Assembly: GCA_028292145.1 (NCBI GenBank)
Contig: JAQGMX010000068.1
Span: forward strand, 1 to 13,052
DNA from: Variovorax sp.
GTDB taxonomy: Bacteria > Pseudomonadota > Gammaproteobacteria > Burkholderiales > Burkholderiaceae_C
Reading direction: 5' to 3'
Length of the DNA: 13,052 bases
The notes below the pieces were generated by a model, which made no database searches, had not been told where the DNA came from, and saw only the letters and a program-made list of their open reading frames with translations. Shown here piece by piece: positions 6,539 to 13,052 of the stretch (the first letter of the stretch is position 1; each line of letters opens with the position of its first letter). Position numbers and translations under genes: made by a program.

Positions 6539-6542
<4 letters not shown>
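6255..6542 (-). CDS. DUF1330 family small protein
   Basis: This 95-residue protein belongs to DUF1330, a dimeric alpha+beta barrel family of unknown function. It begins SAYIIANVEVTNPTQYEDYKKW and includes the typical GGKIEVLEGDWEPQRIVVLKFASVEAAKAFNDSPEYGKARASRQ. There is no signal peptide or membrane helix, so it is cytoplasmic. The ATG overlaps the kdsA stop as ATGA, which implies translational coupling with KDO-8-phosphate synthase, and eno follows by 51 nt. Members of this fold superfamily include monooxygenases and stress-responsive proteins, but no catalytic residue can be assigned here. The conserved placement between kdsA and eno is known in Burkholderiales and is the only hint of function. 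Confidence 0.88.
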
Positions 6543-7392
<850 letters not shown>

Positions 7393-7396
<4 letters not shown>

Positions 7397-9063
7397 GCGA
7401 CGACTTTCAATGCTTTCTTCTCGACGCCCTGATGTTCCAGCGCGGCCTTGATGAACGCGTTGAACAACGGGTGACCGCCCCACGGCGTCGACTTGAATTC
7501 AGGATGGAACTGCACGCCGATGAACCACGGATGCACGTCGCGCGGCAGTTCGACGATTTCGGTCAGGTGCTCGCGCTGCGTCAGCGCCGAGATCACGAGG
7601 CCGGCGTTGCGCAACTGGTCGAGGTAATGCACGTTGGCTTCGTAGCGATGGCGATGGCGCTCGGTGACCACGTCGCCGTAGATTTCATGCGCCAGCGTGC
7701 CTGCGGCCACGTCCGAGCTCTGCGCGCCCAGACGCATCGTGCCGCCGAGGTCGGACTTGGCATCGCGCGTCTTGACCGTGCCATCGGTGTCTTTCCATTC
7801 AGTGATCAGCGCGATCACGGGGCAGGGCGTCTCGGGGTCGAATTCGGTGCTGTTGGCGTTCTTGAGGCCGGCGACGTTGCGCGCGTATTCGATGGTCGCG
7901 ACCTGCATGCCGAGGCAGATGCCGAGGTACGGCACCTTGTTCTCGCGGGCGAAGCGGGCGGTCGAAATCTTTCCTTCGACGCCGCGCTGGCCGAAACCGC
8001 CCGGCACCAGGATTCCGTCGTACTTGTTCAGGCGCGACAGTTCCTGCGGCGTGATGGTTTCCGAATCGATGTACTCGATCTTCACGCGTGCATGGTTCTT
8101 CATGCCGGCGTGGCGCAACGCTTCGTTGACCGACTTGTAGCTGTCCGACAGATCGACGTACTTGCCGACCATCGCGATCAGCACTTCGCGCTGCGGATGC
8201 TCGACTTCGTAGACCAGATCGTCCCAGCGCTTGAGCTTGGCCGGCGGCGTGTTGATGCGCAGCTTGTCGCAGATCAGGCCGTCGAGGCCCTGCTCGTGCA
8301 GCATGCGCGGCACCTTGTAGATGGTGTCGACGTCCCACATCGAAATCACACCCCATTCGGGCACGTTCGAGAACAGCGAGATCTTGGCGCGCTCGTCGTC
8401 GGGAATCGGCCGGTCTGCGCGGCAAAGCAGAACGTCTGCCTGGATGCCGATGGCGCGCAATTCCTTGGCGGTGTGCTGGGTCGGCTTGGTCTTGAGTTCG
8501 CCGGCCGCGGCAATCCACGGCACGTACGACAGATGCACGAAAGCCGAATTGTTCGGCCCGCTGCGCAGGCTCATCTGGCGAACCGCTTCGAGGAAAGGCA
8601 GCGACTCGATGTCGCCGACGGTGCCGCCGATCTCGACGATCGCTACGTCGACTTCATGCGTGGTGCCGATGCCGGCGCCACGCTTCACGTATTCCTGGAT
8701 CTCGTTCGTGATGTGCGGGATCACCTGCACCGTCTTGCCGAGATATTCGCCGCGGCGTTCCTTCTCCAGCACCGACTTGTAGATCTGGCCGGTGGTGAAG
8801 TTGTTGGCCTTGCGCATCCGCGTGTTGATGAAGCGCTCGTAATGGCCGAGGTCGAGGTCGGTTTCGGCCCCGTCGTCGGTGACGAAAACTTCGCCGTGCT
8901 GGAAAGGAGACATCGTGCCGGGATCGACGTTGATGTACGGATCCAGCTTGATCAGGGTAACTTTGAGGCCGCGCGATTCGAGAAGCGCGGCGAGCGATGC
9001 GGAGGCGATTCCCTTGCCCAGGGAAGACACCACACCGCCGGTGACGAAGACAAATTTGGTCAT
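7393..9063 (-). CDS. pyrG: CTP synthase PyrG
   Basis: CTP synthase aminates UTP to CTP using ATP and glutamine, the last step of de novo pyrimidine nucleotide synthesis. The 556-residue protein has both domains. The N-terminal amidoligase domain begins FVFVTGGVVSSLGKG (P-loop 9-18) and continues through KLDPYINVDPGTMSPFQHGEVFVTDDGAETDLDLGHYERF. The C-terminal class I glutamine amidotransferase has the nucleophile Cys383 (GICLGMQ) and the His520/Glu522 pair (FHPEF). The ATG at 9063 is the canonical family start. GGAAA lies only four bases upstream, a weak ribosome site. Transcription probably starts from the TATAAT at 9110-9105. It heads the run through kdsA, DUF1330, eno, ftsB, pnuC and the kinase gene. 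CTP is also used by KdsB to activate KDO, so its pairing with kdsA is functionally sensible. Confidence 0.98.
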
Positions 9064-9104
9064 GCCATTTCCAGACGTGCAAGTCCGGTCAGTGGGAAAT
9101 CGGG

Positions 9105-9110
9105 ATTATA
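9105..9110 (-). promoter_or_regulatory. pyrG -10 element (TATAAT)
   Basis: A perfect consensus TATAAT on the minus strand lies 41 nt upstream of the pyrG ATG, which predicts a leader of about 35 nt. No consensus -35 lies 16-18 nt upstream. Instead that place is occupied by half of the CGTGA-N6-TCACG dyad at 9118-9133. Confidence 0.6.
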
Positions 9111-9117
9111 GGTGGCA

Positions 9118-9133
9118 CGTGAAGCACATCACG
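9118..9133. promoter_or_regulatory. CRP/FNR-family-like dyad between pyrG and coaBC
   Basis: CGTGA (9118-9122) and TCACG (9129-9133) are perfect inverted half-sites separated by six bases. The CRP consensus is TGTGA-N6-TCACA, so each half differs at one outer base. The centre lies 41.5 bp before the coaBC start codon, the class II activator distance if that mRNA is leaderless, and it overlaps the -35 position of the pyrG promoter. The dyad is seen; the binding protein is inferred. Confidence 0.4.
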
Positions 9134-9154
9134 GATTGCGGCGGGGCAGACCCT

Positions 9155-9160
9155 TAAACT
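9155..9160 (+). promoter_or_regulatory. Candidate coaBC -10 element close to the start codon
   Basis: TAAACT ends six bases before the coaBC ATG at 9167, with no Shine-Dalgarno between. Transcription starting the usual distance downstream would begin at or next to the start codon, giving a leaderless mRNA. It matches TATAAT at four of six bases and no good -35 accompanies it. Confidence 0.35.
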
Positions 9161-9166
9161 GCCGCG

Positions 9167-10399
9167 ATGCAGCAACTCGACCTCTCCGGCAAACACATCG
9201 TTCTCGGCCTCACCGGCGGCGTGGCCTGCTACAAATCTGCCGAACTCTGTCGGCTCCTGATCAAGGCCGGCGCCACCGTGCAGGTCGTCATGACCGAGGC
9301 GGCAACGCAGTTCATCACTGCCGTCACGATGCAGGCGCTTTCGGGCCGGCCGGTCTATACCTCGCAGTGGGATGTGCGCCAGGACAACAACATGCCGCAC
9401 ATCAATCTCGGCCGCGAAGCCGACGCGATCCTGATCGCGCCGTGCAGTGCGGATTTCATCGCGCGTCTGGTCGAAGGCCGCAGCGACGAATTGCTGAGCC
9501 TGATGTGCCTCGCGCGCCCGAGGGCGCAGGTGCCGCTGCTGCTAGCACCCGCGATGAACCGCGAAATGTGGGCGCATCCCGCGACACAGCGCAATCTGCA
9601 GCAGGTCGCCGCCGATGGTGCGACGGTGCTGGGCGTCGGTTCCGGCTGGCAGGCCTGCGGCGAAACCGGCGACGGCCGGATGCTGGAGCCGGCCGAAATG
9701 CTGGAAGACCTGATCGCTTTCTTTCAGCCCAAGGTTCTGGCGGGCCAGCATGTTCTGGTGACGGCCGGACCGACCTTCGAGGCGCTCGACCCGATCCGCG
9801 GCATCACCAATCACTCGTCCGGGAAGATGGGTTTCGCAGTGGCGCGCGCGGCGCGCGAGGCGGGCGCCGAAGTCACGCTGATCGCCGGACCGGTGCATCA
9901 GCCGACGCCGCGCGGCGTCCGGCGCATCGATGTGCAGTCGGCGCAGCAGATGCTCGATGCGTCGTTGAGCGCTTCGCAGGCGGCGACCGTGTTCGTCGCG
10001 ACTGCGGCGGTTGCCGACTGGCGGCCGGCGACGCCGAGCGATCACAAGATCAAGAAAGACGGCAGCGGCCAGCCGCCGGTGCTGCATTTCGTCGAAAACA
10101 CCGACATCCTGCTGACGATGGCGCAGAGCCAGCGTTCGCGCAGCCGCAAGCTGTTCTGCGTCGGTTTTGCGGCCGAAAGCGAGAATTTGCTTGTGCATGC
10201 GCGTGCCAAGCGAGAACGCAAGGGCATTCCGCTCCTGGTCGGCAACATCGGTCCGCTGACCTTCGGGCAGGACGACAACAGCCTGTTGCTGGTCGATGCC
10301 GACGGCGAGCGCGAGCTGCCGCGCGCGTCCAAGCTGACGCTGGCGCGCGCGCTGGTCAACGAGATCGCGGTGCGCCTGCCCGCCTGGAGCCCAACGTGA
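9167..10399 (+). CDS. coaBC: Bifunctional phosphopantothenoylcysteine decarboxylase/synthetase CoaBC
   Basis: CoaBC ligates cysteine to 4'-phosphopantothenate using CTP (CoaB) and decarboxylates the product with FMN (CoaC), giving 4'-phosphopantetheine for coenzyme A. The 410-residue protein has the CoaC domain first: GLTGGVACYKS (14-24), catalytic His78 in MPHINLG, Asn131 in the PAMNREMW motif, and Cys164 in the ACGETGDGRM flap. The CoaB domain follows from about residue 190, with LVTAGPTFEALDPIRGITNHSSGKMG, AAVADWRPA, and the lysine-rich KIKK (294-297) used in CTP binding. All key residues are present. The ATG at 9167 gives the normal N-terminus but has no Shine-Dalgarno. It is divergent from pyrG, whose product CTP is the nucleotide that CoaB consumes. 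The stop overlaps the next gene's GTG. Confidence 0.97.
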   Translation: MQQLDLSGKHIVLGLTGGVACYKSAELCRLLIKAGATVQVVMTEAATQFITAVTMQALSGRPVYTSQWDVRQDNNMPHINLGREADAILIAPCSADFIARLVEGRSDELLSLMCLARPRAQVPLLLAPAMNREMWAHPATQRNLQQVAADGATVLGVGSGWQACGETGDGRMLEPAEMLEDLIAFFQPKVLAGQHVLVTAGPTFEALDPIRGITNHSSGKMGFAVARAAREAGAEVTLIAGPVHQPTPRGVRRIDVQSAQQMLDASLSASQAATVFVATAAVADWRPATPSDHKIKKDGSGQPPVLHFVENTDILLTMAQSQRSRSRKLFCVGFAAESENLLVHARAKRERKGIPLLVGNIGPLTFGQDDNSLLLVDADGERELPRASKLTLARALVNEIAVRLPAWSPT

Positions 10400-10896
10400 A
10401 CACCCAATGGAACACGCCGCCGAACGGTGATTTCGCCAGCTATGTCGAGCGGCTTTCTGCACAGTCGGCCAAGGCGCGACGCACATCGCAGGCGGACGGG
10501 GAGCACAGCCTGGAAGGTGGGCCGACGCATTCGCCCGTGACGGCACGATCCAGCTATTCGACTGACACGGAAAATGTCGACGATGGCGCCGGCGGCTCGC
10601 AGCCCGGCGCCACGACGGTTCCTTCCTGGCGTCGCGCCGGGCAGCGTTTTCCGGTCAAGCCGCTGGTGCCGATCATTCCGGGCAGCAGCCCCGTGCCGTT
10701 CAAGATCGCGAAAATCGCTGCGGTGGCATGGGTGCTGGCACTGGTCGCACTGATCGGCAGCGGTGCGGCTTTCGGCCTGGTGCTTGCGGTCGTATTCGCC
10801 GGGATCTGGGCCGCCAAGGGGCTGCGCAACTGGGCGTTGCCGCAGGGCTATACGAGCTGGAGCGCGTGGTTGCGCAGCCGGACGGCCAACAAATAG
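10396..10896 (+). CDS. Small membrane protein with disordered N-terminus, translationally coupled to coaBC
   Basis: I do not recognise a named family for this 166-residue protein. It starts at a GTG whose bases overlap the coaBC stop (GTGA), with GGAG (10386-10389) six bases upstream; no in-frame ATG precedes the membrane region. Residues 1-95 are hydrophilic and probably disordered, opening MNTQWNTPPNGDFASYVERLSAQ and rich in Ser, Thr, Gly and Gln. A basic stretch (SWRRAGQRFPVKPL) precedes two closely spaced hydrophobic helices at roughly residues 107-124 and 127-142. The C-terminus is short and polar (LRNWALPQGYTSWSAWLRSRTANK). No signal peptide or lipobox is seen, so a hairpin-like inner-membrane anchor with the N-terminal tail in the cytoplasm is the simplest topology. 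It lies between coaBC and dut, which are often direct neighbours in related genomes. Function unknown; real coding is supported by the coupling and codon use. Confidence 0.75.
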   Translation: MNTQWNTPPNGDFASYVERLSAQSAKARRTSQADGEHSLEGGPTHSPVTARSSYSTDTENVDDGAGGSQPGATTVPSWRRAGQRFPVKPLVPIIPGSSPVPFKIAKIAAVAWVLALVALIGSGAAFGLVLAVVFAGIWAAKGLRNWALPQGYTSWSAWLRSRTANK

Positions 10897-10913
10897 TTGG
10901 ACAACAAATGGAC

Positions 10914-10918
10914 AAAGG
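10914..10918 (+). promoter_or_regulatory. Ribosome binding site fixing the TTG start of dut
   Basis: AAAGG ends nine bases before the TTG at 10928. No in-frame ATG precedes the conserved first dUTPase strand, and TTG yields the standard MKVDVRILDPRM beginning. Confidence 0.6.
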
Positions 10919-10927
10919 CAGGTTTTC

Positions 10928-11374
10928 TTGAAAGTCGACGTTCGAATCCTCGATCCGCGCATGGCGGATCAGCTCCCCGCCTACGCCACGCCCGGCAGCG
11001 CCGGGCTCGATCTGCGCGCCTGCCTGGACGCACCCGTCACGCTGGAGCCCAACGGCTGGCAGCTGATCGGCACCGGCATCGCCATCCATCTGGCGGACGC
11101 TGGCTACGCGGCGCTGATCCTTCCGCGATCCGGCCTTGGTCACAAGCACGGCATCGTGCTGGGCAACCTGGTCGGACTGATCGACAGCGACTACCAGGGC
11201 GAACTGAAGATCAGCGCCTGGAATCGCAGCGATACGGCCTTCGTGCTGCAGCCGATGGAGCGGTTGGCGCAATTGATGATCGTCCCGGTCATGCAGGCGG
11301 AATTCAATATCGTTCAGGATTTCGCACCCAGCGAGCGCGGAGTCGGCGGCTATGGATCGACCGGGCGCAATTGA
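10928..11374 (+). CDS. dut: dUTP diphosphatase Dut
   Basis: Dut hydrolyses dUTP to dUMP and pyrophosphate, keeping uracil out of DNA and feeding thymidylate synthesis. The 148-residue protein has all five motifs of the homotrimeric family: GSAGLDLRA (motif 1), PRSGLGHKHGI (motif 2), GLIDSDYQGEL with the catalytic Asp (motif 3), ERLAQLMIVP (motif 4), and the flexible Gly-rich RGVGGYGSTG tail (motif 5). The length equals that of Burkholderia Dut. Translation starts at a TTG. A seven-codon frame (ATG at 10908, peptide MDKGRFS) ends in a TGA that overlaps the TTG as TTGA, so reinitiation is conceivable. The gene is 31 bp after the coaBC-linked membrane protein gene and is probably in the same transcript. 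Confidence 0.97.
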   Translation: MKVDVRILDPRMADQLPAYATPGSAGLDLRACLDAPVTLEPNGWQLIGTGIAIHLADAGYAALILPRSGLGHKHGIVLGNLVGLIDSDYQGELKISAWNRSDTAFVLQPMERLAQLMIVPVMQAEFNIVQDFAPSERGVGGYGSTGRN

Positions 11375-11399
11375 TCGGTAAATCTAGGTAAAGCAATGC

Positions 11400-11415
11400 C
11401 GGCCCGCTCGGGCCG
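11400..11415 (+). terminator. GC-rich hairpin after dut (weak terminator or RNA structure)
   Basis: CGGCCC (11400-11405) pairs perfectly with GGGCCG (11410-11415) across GCTC. It lies 26 nt after the dut stop, the normal place for a terminator, but no T run follows, so it may be Rho-assisted or only stabilise the mRNA 3' end. The rest of 11375-11499 shows no gene and no convincing promoter for the lipoprotein gene. Confidence 0.4.
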
Positions 11416-11486
11416 ACACGCAAAACGCGGAACTCCCTACAGTCACTTGCCTCCAATATCCCAACCATTTCAGACGCTCAAATGAC

Positions 11487-11490
11487 AGGA
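11487..11490 (+). promoter_or_regulatory. Ribosome binding site selecting the lipoprotein start
   Basis: AGGA ends nine bases before the ATG at 11500. The upstream in-frame ATG at 11482 has no such site and would place six extra residues before the basic n-region of the signal peptide. Confidence 0.55.
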
Positions 11491-11499
11491 TACGAAACC

Positions 11500-12006
11500 A
11501 TGAACAATTCCATGAAAAAACCGTTACGTTTCATTTCCATAGCGGCATCGATGGCGGCACTTGCCACTTTGACGGCTTGCGTCGCGCCTCAGCCGATCTA
11601 TGAAACCAGCCGGCAGCCTTATCAAACGCAGCATTACGTGGCGCCGCAGGGTCCGTACGCTGAATACGGGCGGATTGCCAACATTGAAGTCGTCCGCAGC
11701 GAGACGCGCGGTGCGGCGCCTTCCGGCGGCGGCGCGGTTGCAGGTGGACTGGTCGGCGGTGTCGTCGGCAACCAGTTCGGCCACGGCGGCGGTCGCGCTG
11801 CGATGACGGCGATCGGGCTGGTCGGCGGTGCGCTGCTCGGCAACAACATCGAGTCGAACGCCAATGCGCCGCGCGCTTATGAAAGCTACCGAATTTCGGT
11901 GCAGACCGAAAACGGTGGCTATCGCGCTTTCGACGTGCCGACGCCAGGCGATCTGCGTGTTGGCGACCGGGTGCGGATCGACAACGGTCAGATCTCGCGG
12001 TTCTGA
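11500..12006 (+). CDS. Glycine-zipper outer-membrane lipoprotein (SlyB/17-kDa antigen-like)
   Basis: This 168-residue protein starts with a lipoprotein signal peptide: basic MNNSMKKPLR, a hydrophobic stretch, then the lipobox LTAC with lipidated Cys at residue 27. The residue after Cys is Val, not Asp, so Lol sorting to the outer membrane is expected. A Gln/Tyr/Pro-rich linker leads to a glycine-zipper segment (GGGAVAGGLVGGVVGNQFG and TAIGLVGGALLGNNIE), the 2TM glycine-zipper pattern shared with SlyB, Pcp and rickettsial 17-kDa antigen. A C-terminal domain of about 45 residues follows (YRISVQTENGGYRAFDVPTPGDLRVGDRVRIDNGQISRF), which resembles a small beta domain. Such proteins affect envelope integrity, but no enzymatic role is known. 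The start at 11500 is chosen for its AGGA site; 11482 and 11512 are alternatives. A strong intrinsic terminator follows immediately, and no neighbour appears co-transcribed. Confidence 0.88.
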   Translation: MNNSMKKPLRFISIAASMAALATLTACVAPQPIYETSRQPYQTQHYVAPQGPYAEYGRIANIEVVRSETRGAAPSGGGAVAGGLVGGVVGNQFGHGGGRAAMTAIGLVGGALLGNNIESNANAPRAYESYRISVQTENGGYRAFDVPTPGDLRVGDRVRIDNGQISRF

Positions 12007-12011
12007 TGAAG

Positions 12012-12039
12012 AAGCCGGGTCCAGCCCGGCTTTTTCTTT
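12012..12039 (+). terminator. Intrinsic terminator after the lipoprotein gene
   Basis: AAGCCGGG (12012-12019) and CCCGGCTT (12025-12032) form a perfect 8-bp stem with a TCCAG loop, directly followed by TTTTTCTTT. It starts 6 nt after the stop codon. Read on the minus strand, the stem is followed by CTTCATC, so it could also weakly stop transcripts from the convergent slyD gene. Confidence 0.9.
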
Positions 12040-12078
12040 GGTGATTTGGTGAAAGGTTTTGAAAGATCGGCTTCGCGA

Positions 12079-12603
12079 TCAGTGAAGCAAACCGCTATTC
12101 GGCGCTGCCGAAGCGATCTTGAAGAAGCCGGTTCCCGCCGTGCCGCGACCGATTTCATCTTCCGTCGCTTCGCGAACCGAGCGGACGGTCAGATCCAGGC
12201 GAAGCGCAATCCCTGACAACGGGTGGTTGCCGTCCAGCACCAGATGCTCTGGATAGATTTCGCTCACCGTATAGATCGCATCGCGCGCGATGTCGGCGCT
12301 CACGCCTTCCGGCAAGGCGGCGCCGTCGAAAGTCATGCCGGCTTCTGTTCCTGCCGGGAACAGCGACAGCGGCTCCAGGAAAAGCAACTTGTCGTTGAAG
12401 TCGCCGAAAGCCTGTTCAGGCTCCAGGTGCAATTGCACGCGCGCGCCGGGCTCGTGGCCTTGAAGCGCCGCCTCGATCGCATCGAAGAGATCGTCGCCGC
12501 CGACGAGAAATTCAACCGGCTCATCCAGCTCGTCCAGCACATCGCCCAGCGTGTCCTTGAGCGTCCAGGTCAGACCGACCACACATTGTTCAGAGATTTC
12601 CAT
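12079..12603 (-). CDS. slyD: FKBP-type peptidyl-prolyl isomerase, SlyD-like
   Basis: This 174-residue cytoplasmic protein has the SlyD-type FKBP layout, with an IF chaperone flap inserted in the isomerase fold. The first FKBP segment (about 1-70) includes FLVGGDDLFDAIEAALQGHEPGARVQLHLEPEQAFGDFNDKLL. The flap spans about 71-125. The fold closes with the family signature LVLDGNHPLSGIALRLDLTVRSVREAT. SlyD proteins catalyse prolyl cis-trans isomerisation during folding, and the flap binds unfolded chains. The His/Cys-rich nickel-binding tail of E. coli SlyD is absent; the C-terminus is a short polar end (GTGFFKIASAAPNSGLLH). A nickel-chaperone role is therefore unlikely, and the protein may be closer to FkpB-like SlyD relatives. 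The ATG at 12603 has GGGAGA with a spacing of about eight bases. It diverges from the roxA-type gene with 14 bp between start codons. Confidence 0.9.
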   Translation of the reverse strand: MEISEQCVVGLTWTLKDTLGDVLDELDEPVEFLVGGDDLFDAIEAALQGHEPGARVQLHLEPEQAFGDFNDKLLFLEPLSLFPAGTEAGMTFDGAALPEGVSADIARDAIYTVSEIYPEHLVLDGNHPLSGIALRLDLTVRSVREATEDEIGRGTAGTGFFKIASAAPNSGLLH

Positions 12604-12617
12604 TGCAGAATTCTCCC

Positions 12618-13052
12618 ATGGAGATTACCCAACCCTCAGTGCTGCTCGGCGGCCTCACCCCTGCGCAGTTCATGCGCCGTCATTGGCAGAAAAAGCCTTT
12701 ACTCATCCGCCAGGCCGTGCCGTCGCTGGCCGACCCGGCAAATCTGCCGGTCGGTCGCAGCGCGCTGTTCGACCTTGCGTCGCGCGAAGACGTCGAATCG
12801 CGCCTGATCCGCAAGTCGCCGCAGGGCTGGAAGCTCAAGCACGGTCCGTTCGCGCGCCGCGCGTTGCCGCCGCTGCAGCAGGCCGGCTGGACGCTGCTGG
12901 TGCAGGGCGTCGACCTGCACGACGCCCGCGCGCATGCGCTGCTGCAGGAATTCCGCTTTCTCCCCGATGCGCGACTCGACGATCTGATGATCAGCTATGC
13001 GAGCGACGGCGGCGGCGTCGGCGCACATTTCGACAGCTACGACGTGTTTCTG
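12618..13052 (+). CDS. roxA: JmjC-type ribosomal oxygenase (RoxA/YcfD type), 3' truncated by window
   Basis: The first 145 residues of a cupin/JmjC 2-oxoglutarate oxygenase are present, and the frame is open to the window end. E. coli RoxA (YcfD) hydroxylates an arginine of ribosomal protein L16. The N-terminal FMRRHWQKKPLLIRQAVP matches the family's substrate-binding start. GGGVGAHFDSYDVFL holds the first two iron ligands of the HxD motif, His137 and Asp139, preceded by MISYASDGGGVG as in YcfD. The third His and the winged-helix C-terminal domain lie beyond the window. The ATG at 12618 has no Shine-Dalgarno. CAGAAT, a four-of-six match to a -10, sits six bases upstream, which would make the mRNA leaderless. 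Its control region must overlap the beginning of the divergent slyD gene. A role in ribosome modification is established for the family, inferred here. Confidence 0.88.
   Translation, partial: MEITQPSVLLGGLTPAQFMRRHWQKKPLLIRQAVPSLADPANLPVGRSALFDLASREDVESRLIRKSPQGWKLKHGPFARRALPPLQQAGWTLLVQGVDLHDARAHALLQEFRFLPDARLDDLMISYASDGGGVGAHFDSYDVFL

Noticed and set aside
7432..9111. Long plus-strand open frame antisense to pyrG
   Set aside because: Same shadow effect; pyrG on the minus strand has complete catalytic motifs.
12065..12080. Hairpin GATCG/CGATC at the end of slyD as its terminator
   Set aside because: Only five base pairs, overlapping the stop codon, followed by an interrupted T run; too weak to call.

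Overview
This window reads as a chromosomal core-genome segment of a high-GC betaproteobacterium, most likely order Burkholderiales. The evidence is the high GC with strong third-position G/C preference, a Dut, Eno, KdsA and PyrG set that looks like the Burkholderia and relatives versions, and the gene order pyrG-kdsA-(DUF1330)-eno-ftsB. The family could not be fixed from sequence alone. Seventeen protein genes cover almost everything. The largest gaps are about 100-125 bp, and no rRNA, tRNA, insertion sequence or CRISPR array was seen.

Left end (1-1700): the 3' end of a xerD-type tyrosine recombinase abuts, tail to tail with a 2-nt gap, a lower-GC orphan gene (293-778, minus). The orphan encodes a 161-residue protein of unknown family with a Ser-rich N-terminus like that of type III secreted effectors. 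Its upstream region carries a 24-bp near-palindrome. Next, also on the minus strand, is a ferritin-like DUF455 gene.

Centre left (1700-3320): a compact divergent promoter with overlapping -10 elements separates the DUF455 gene from a plus-strand pair. This pair is a gamma-class carbonic anhydrase-like protein and the redox chaperone Hsp33 (hslO, TTG start). A hairpin closes the pair.

Centre (3319-9063, minus): one long operon-like run pyrG, kdsA, DUF1330, eno, ftsB, pnuC and a NadR-type nicotinamide riboside kinase. pyrG/kdsA and kdsA/DUF1330 overlap by ATGA, and the later gaps are 51, 19, 21 and 4 nt. The run joins CTP and KDO precursor synthesis, glycolysis, a divisome subunit and an NAD salvage pair (riboside import by PnuC, then phosphorylation).

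Centre right (9064-11499): the pyrG/coaBC divergent region has a perfect TATAAT for pyrG, a TAAACT close to the coaBC start, and between them a CGTGA-N6-TCACG dyad resembling a CRP-family site. coaBC (coenzyme A synthesis) is translationally overlapped by a gene for a small two-helix membrane protein. dut (dUTPase, TTG start) follows.

Right end (11500-13052): a glycine-zipper lipoprotein gene with a strong terminator, then a SlyD-like prolyl isomerase (minus) divergent by only 14 bp from a JmjC-type ribosomal oxygenase gene (roxA/ycfD type) that runs off the window.

Most of the window is ordinary housekeeping. The most unusual items are the effector-like orphan with its palindromic upstream element, the CRP-like dyad at pyrG/coaBC, and a Cys/His cluster on the tail of the NadR-type kinase.
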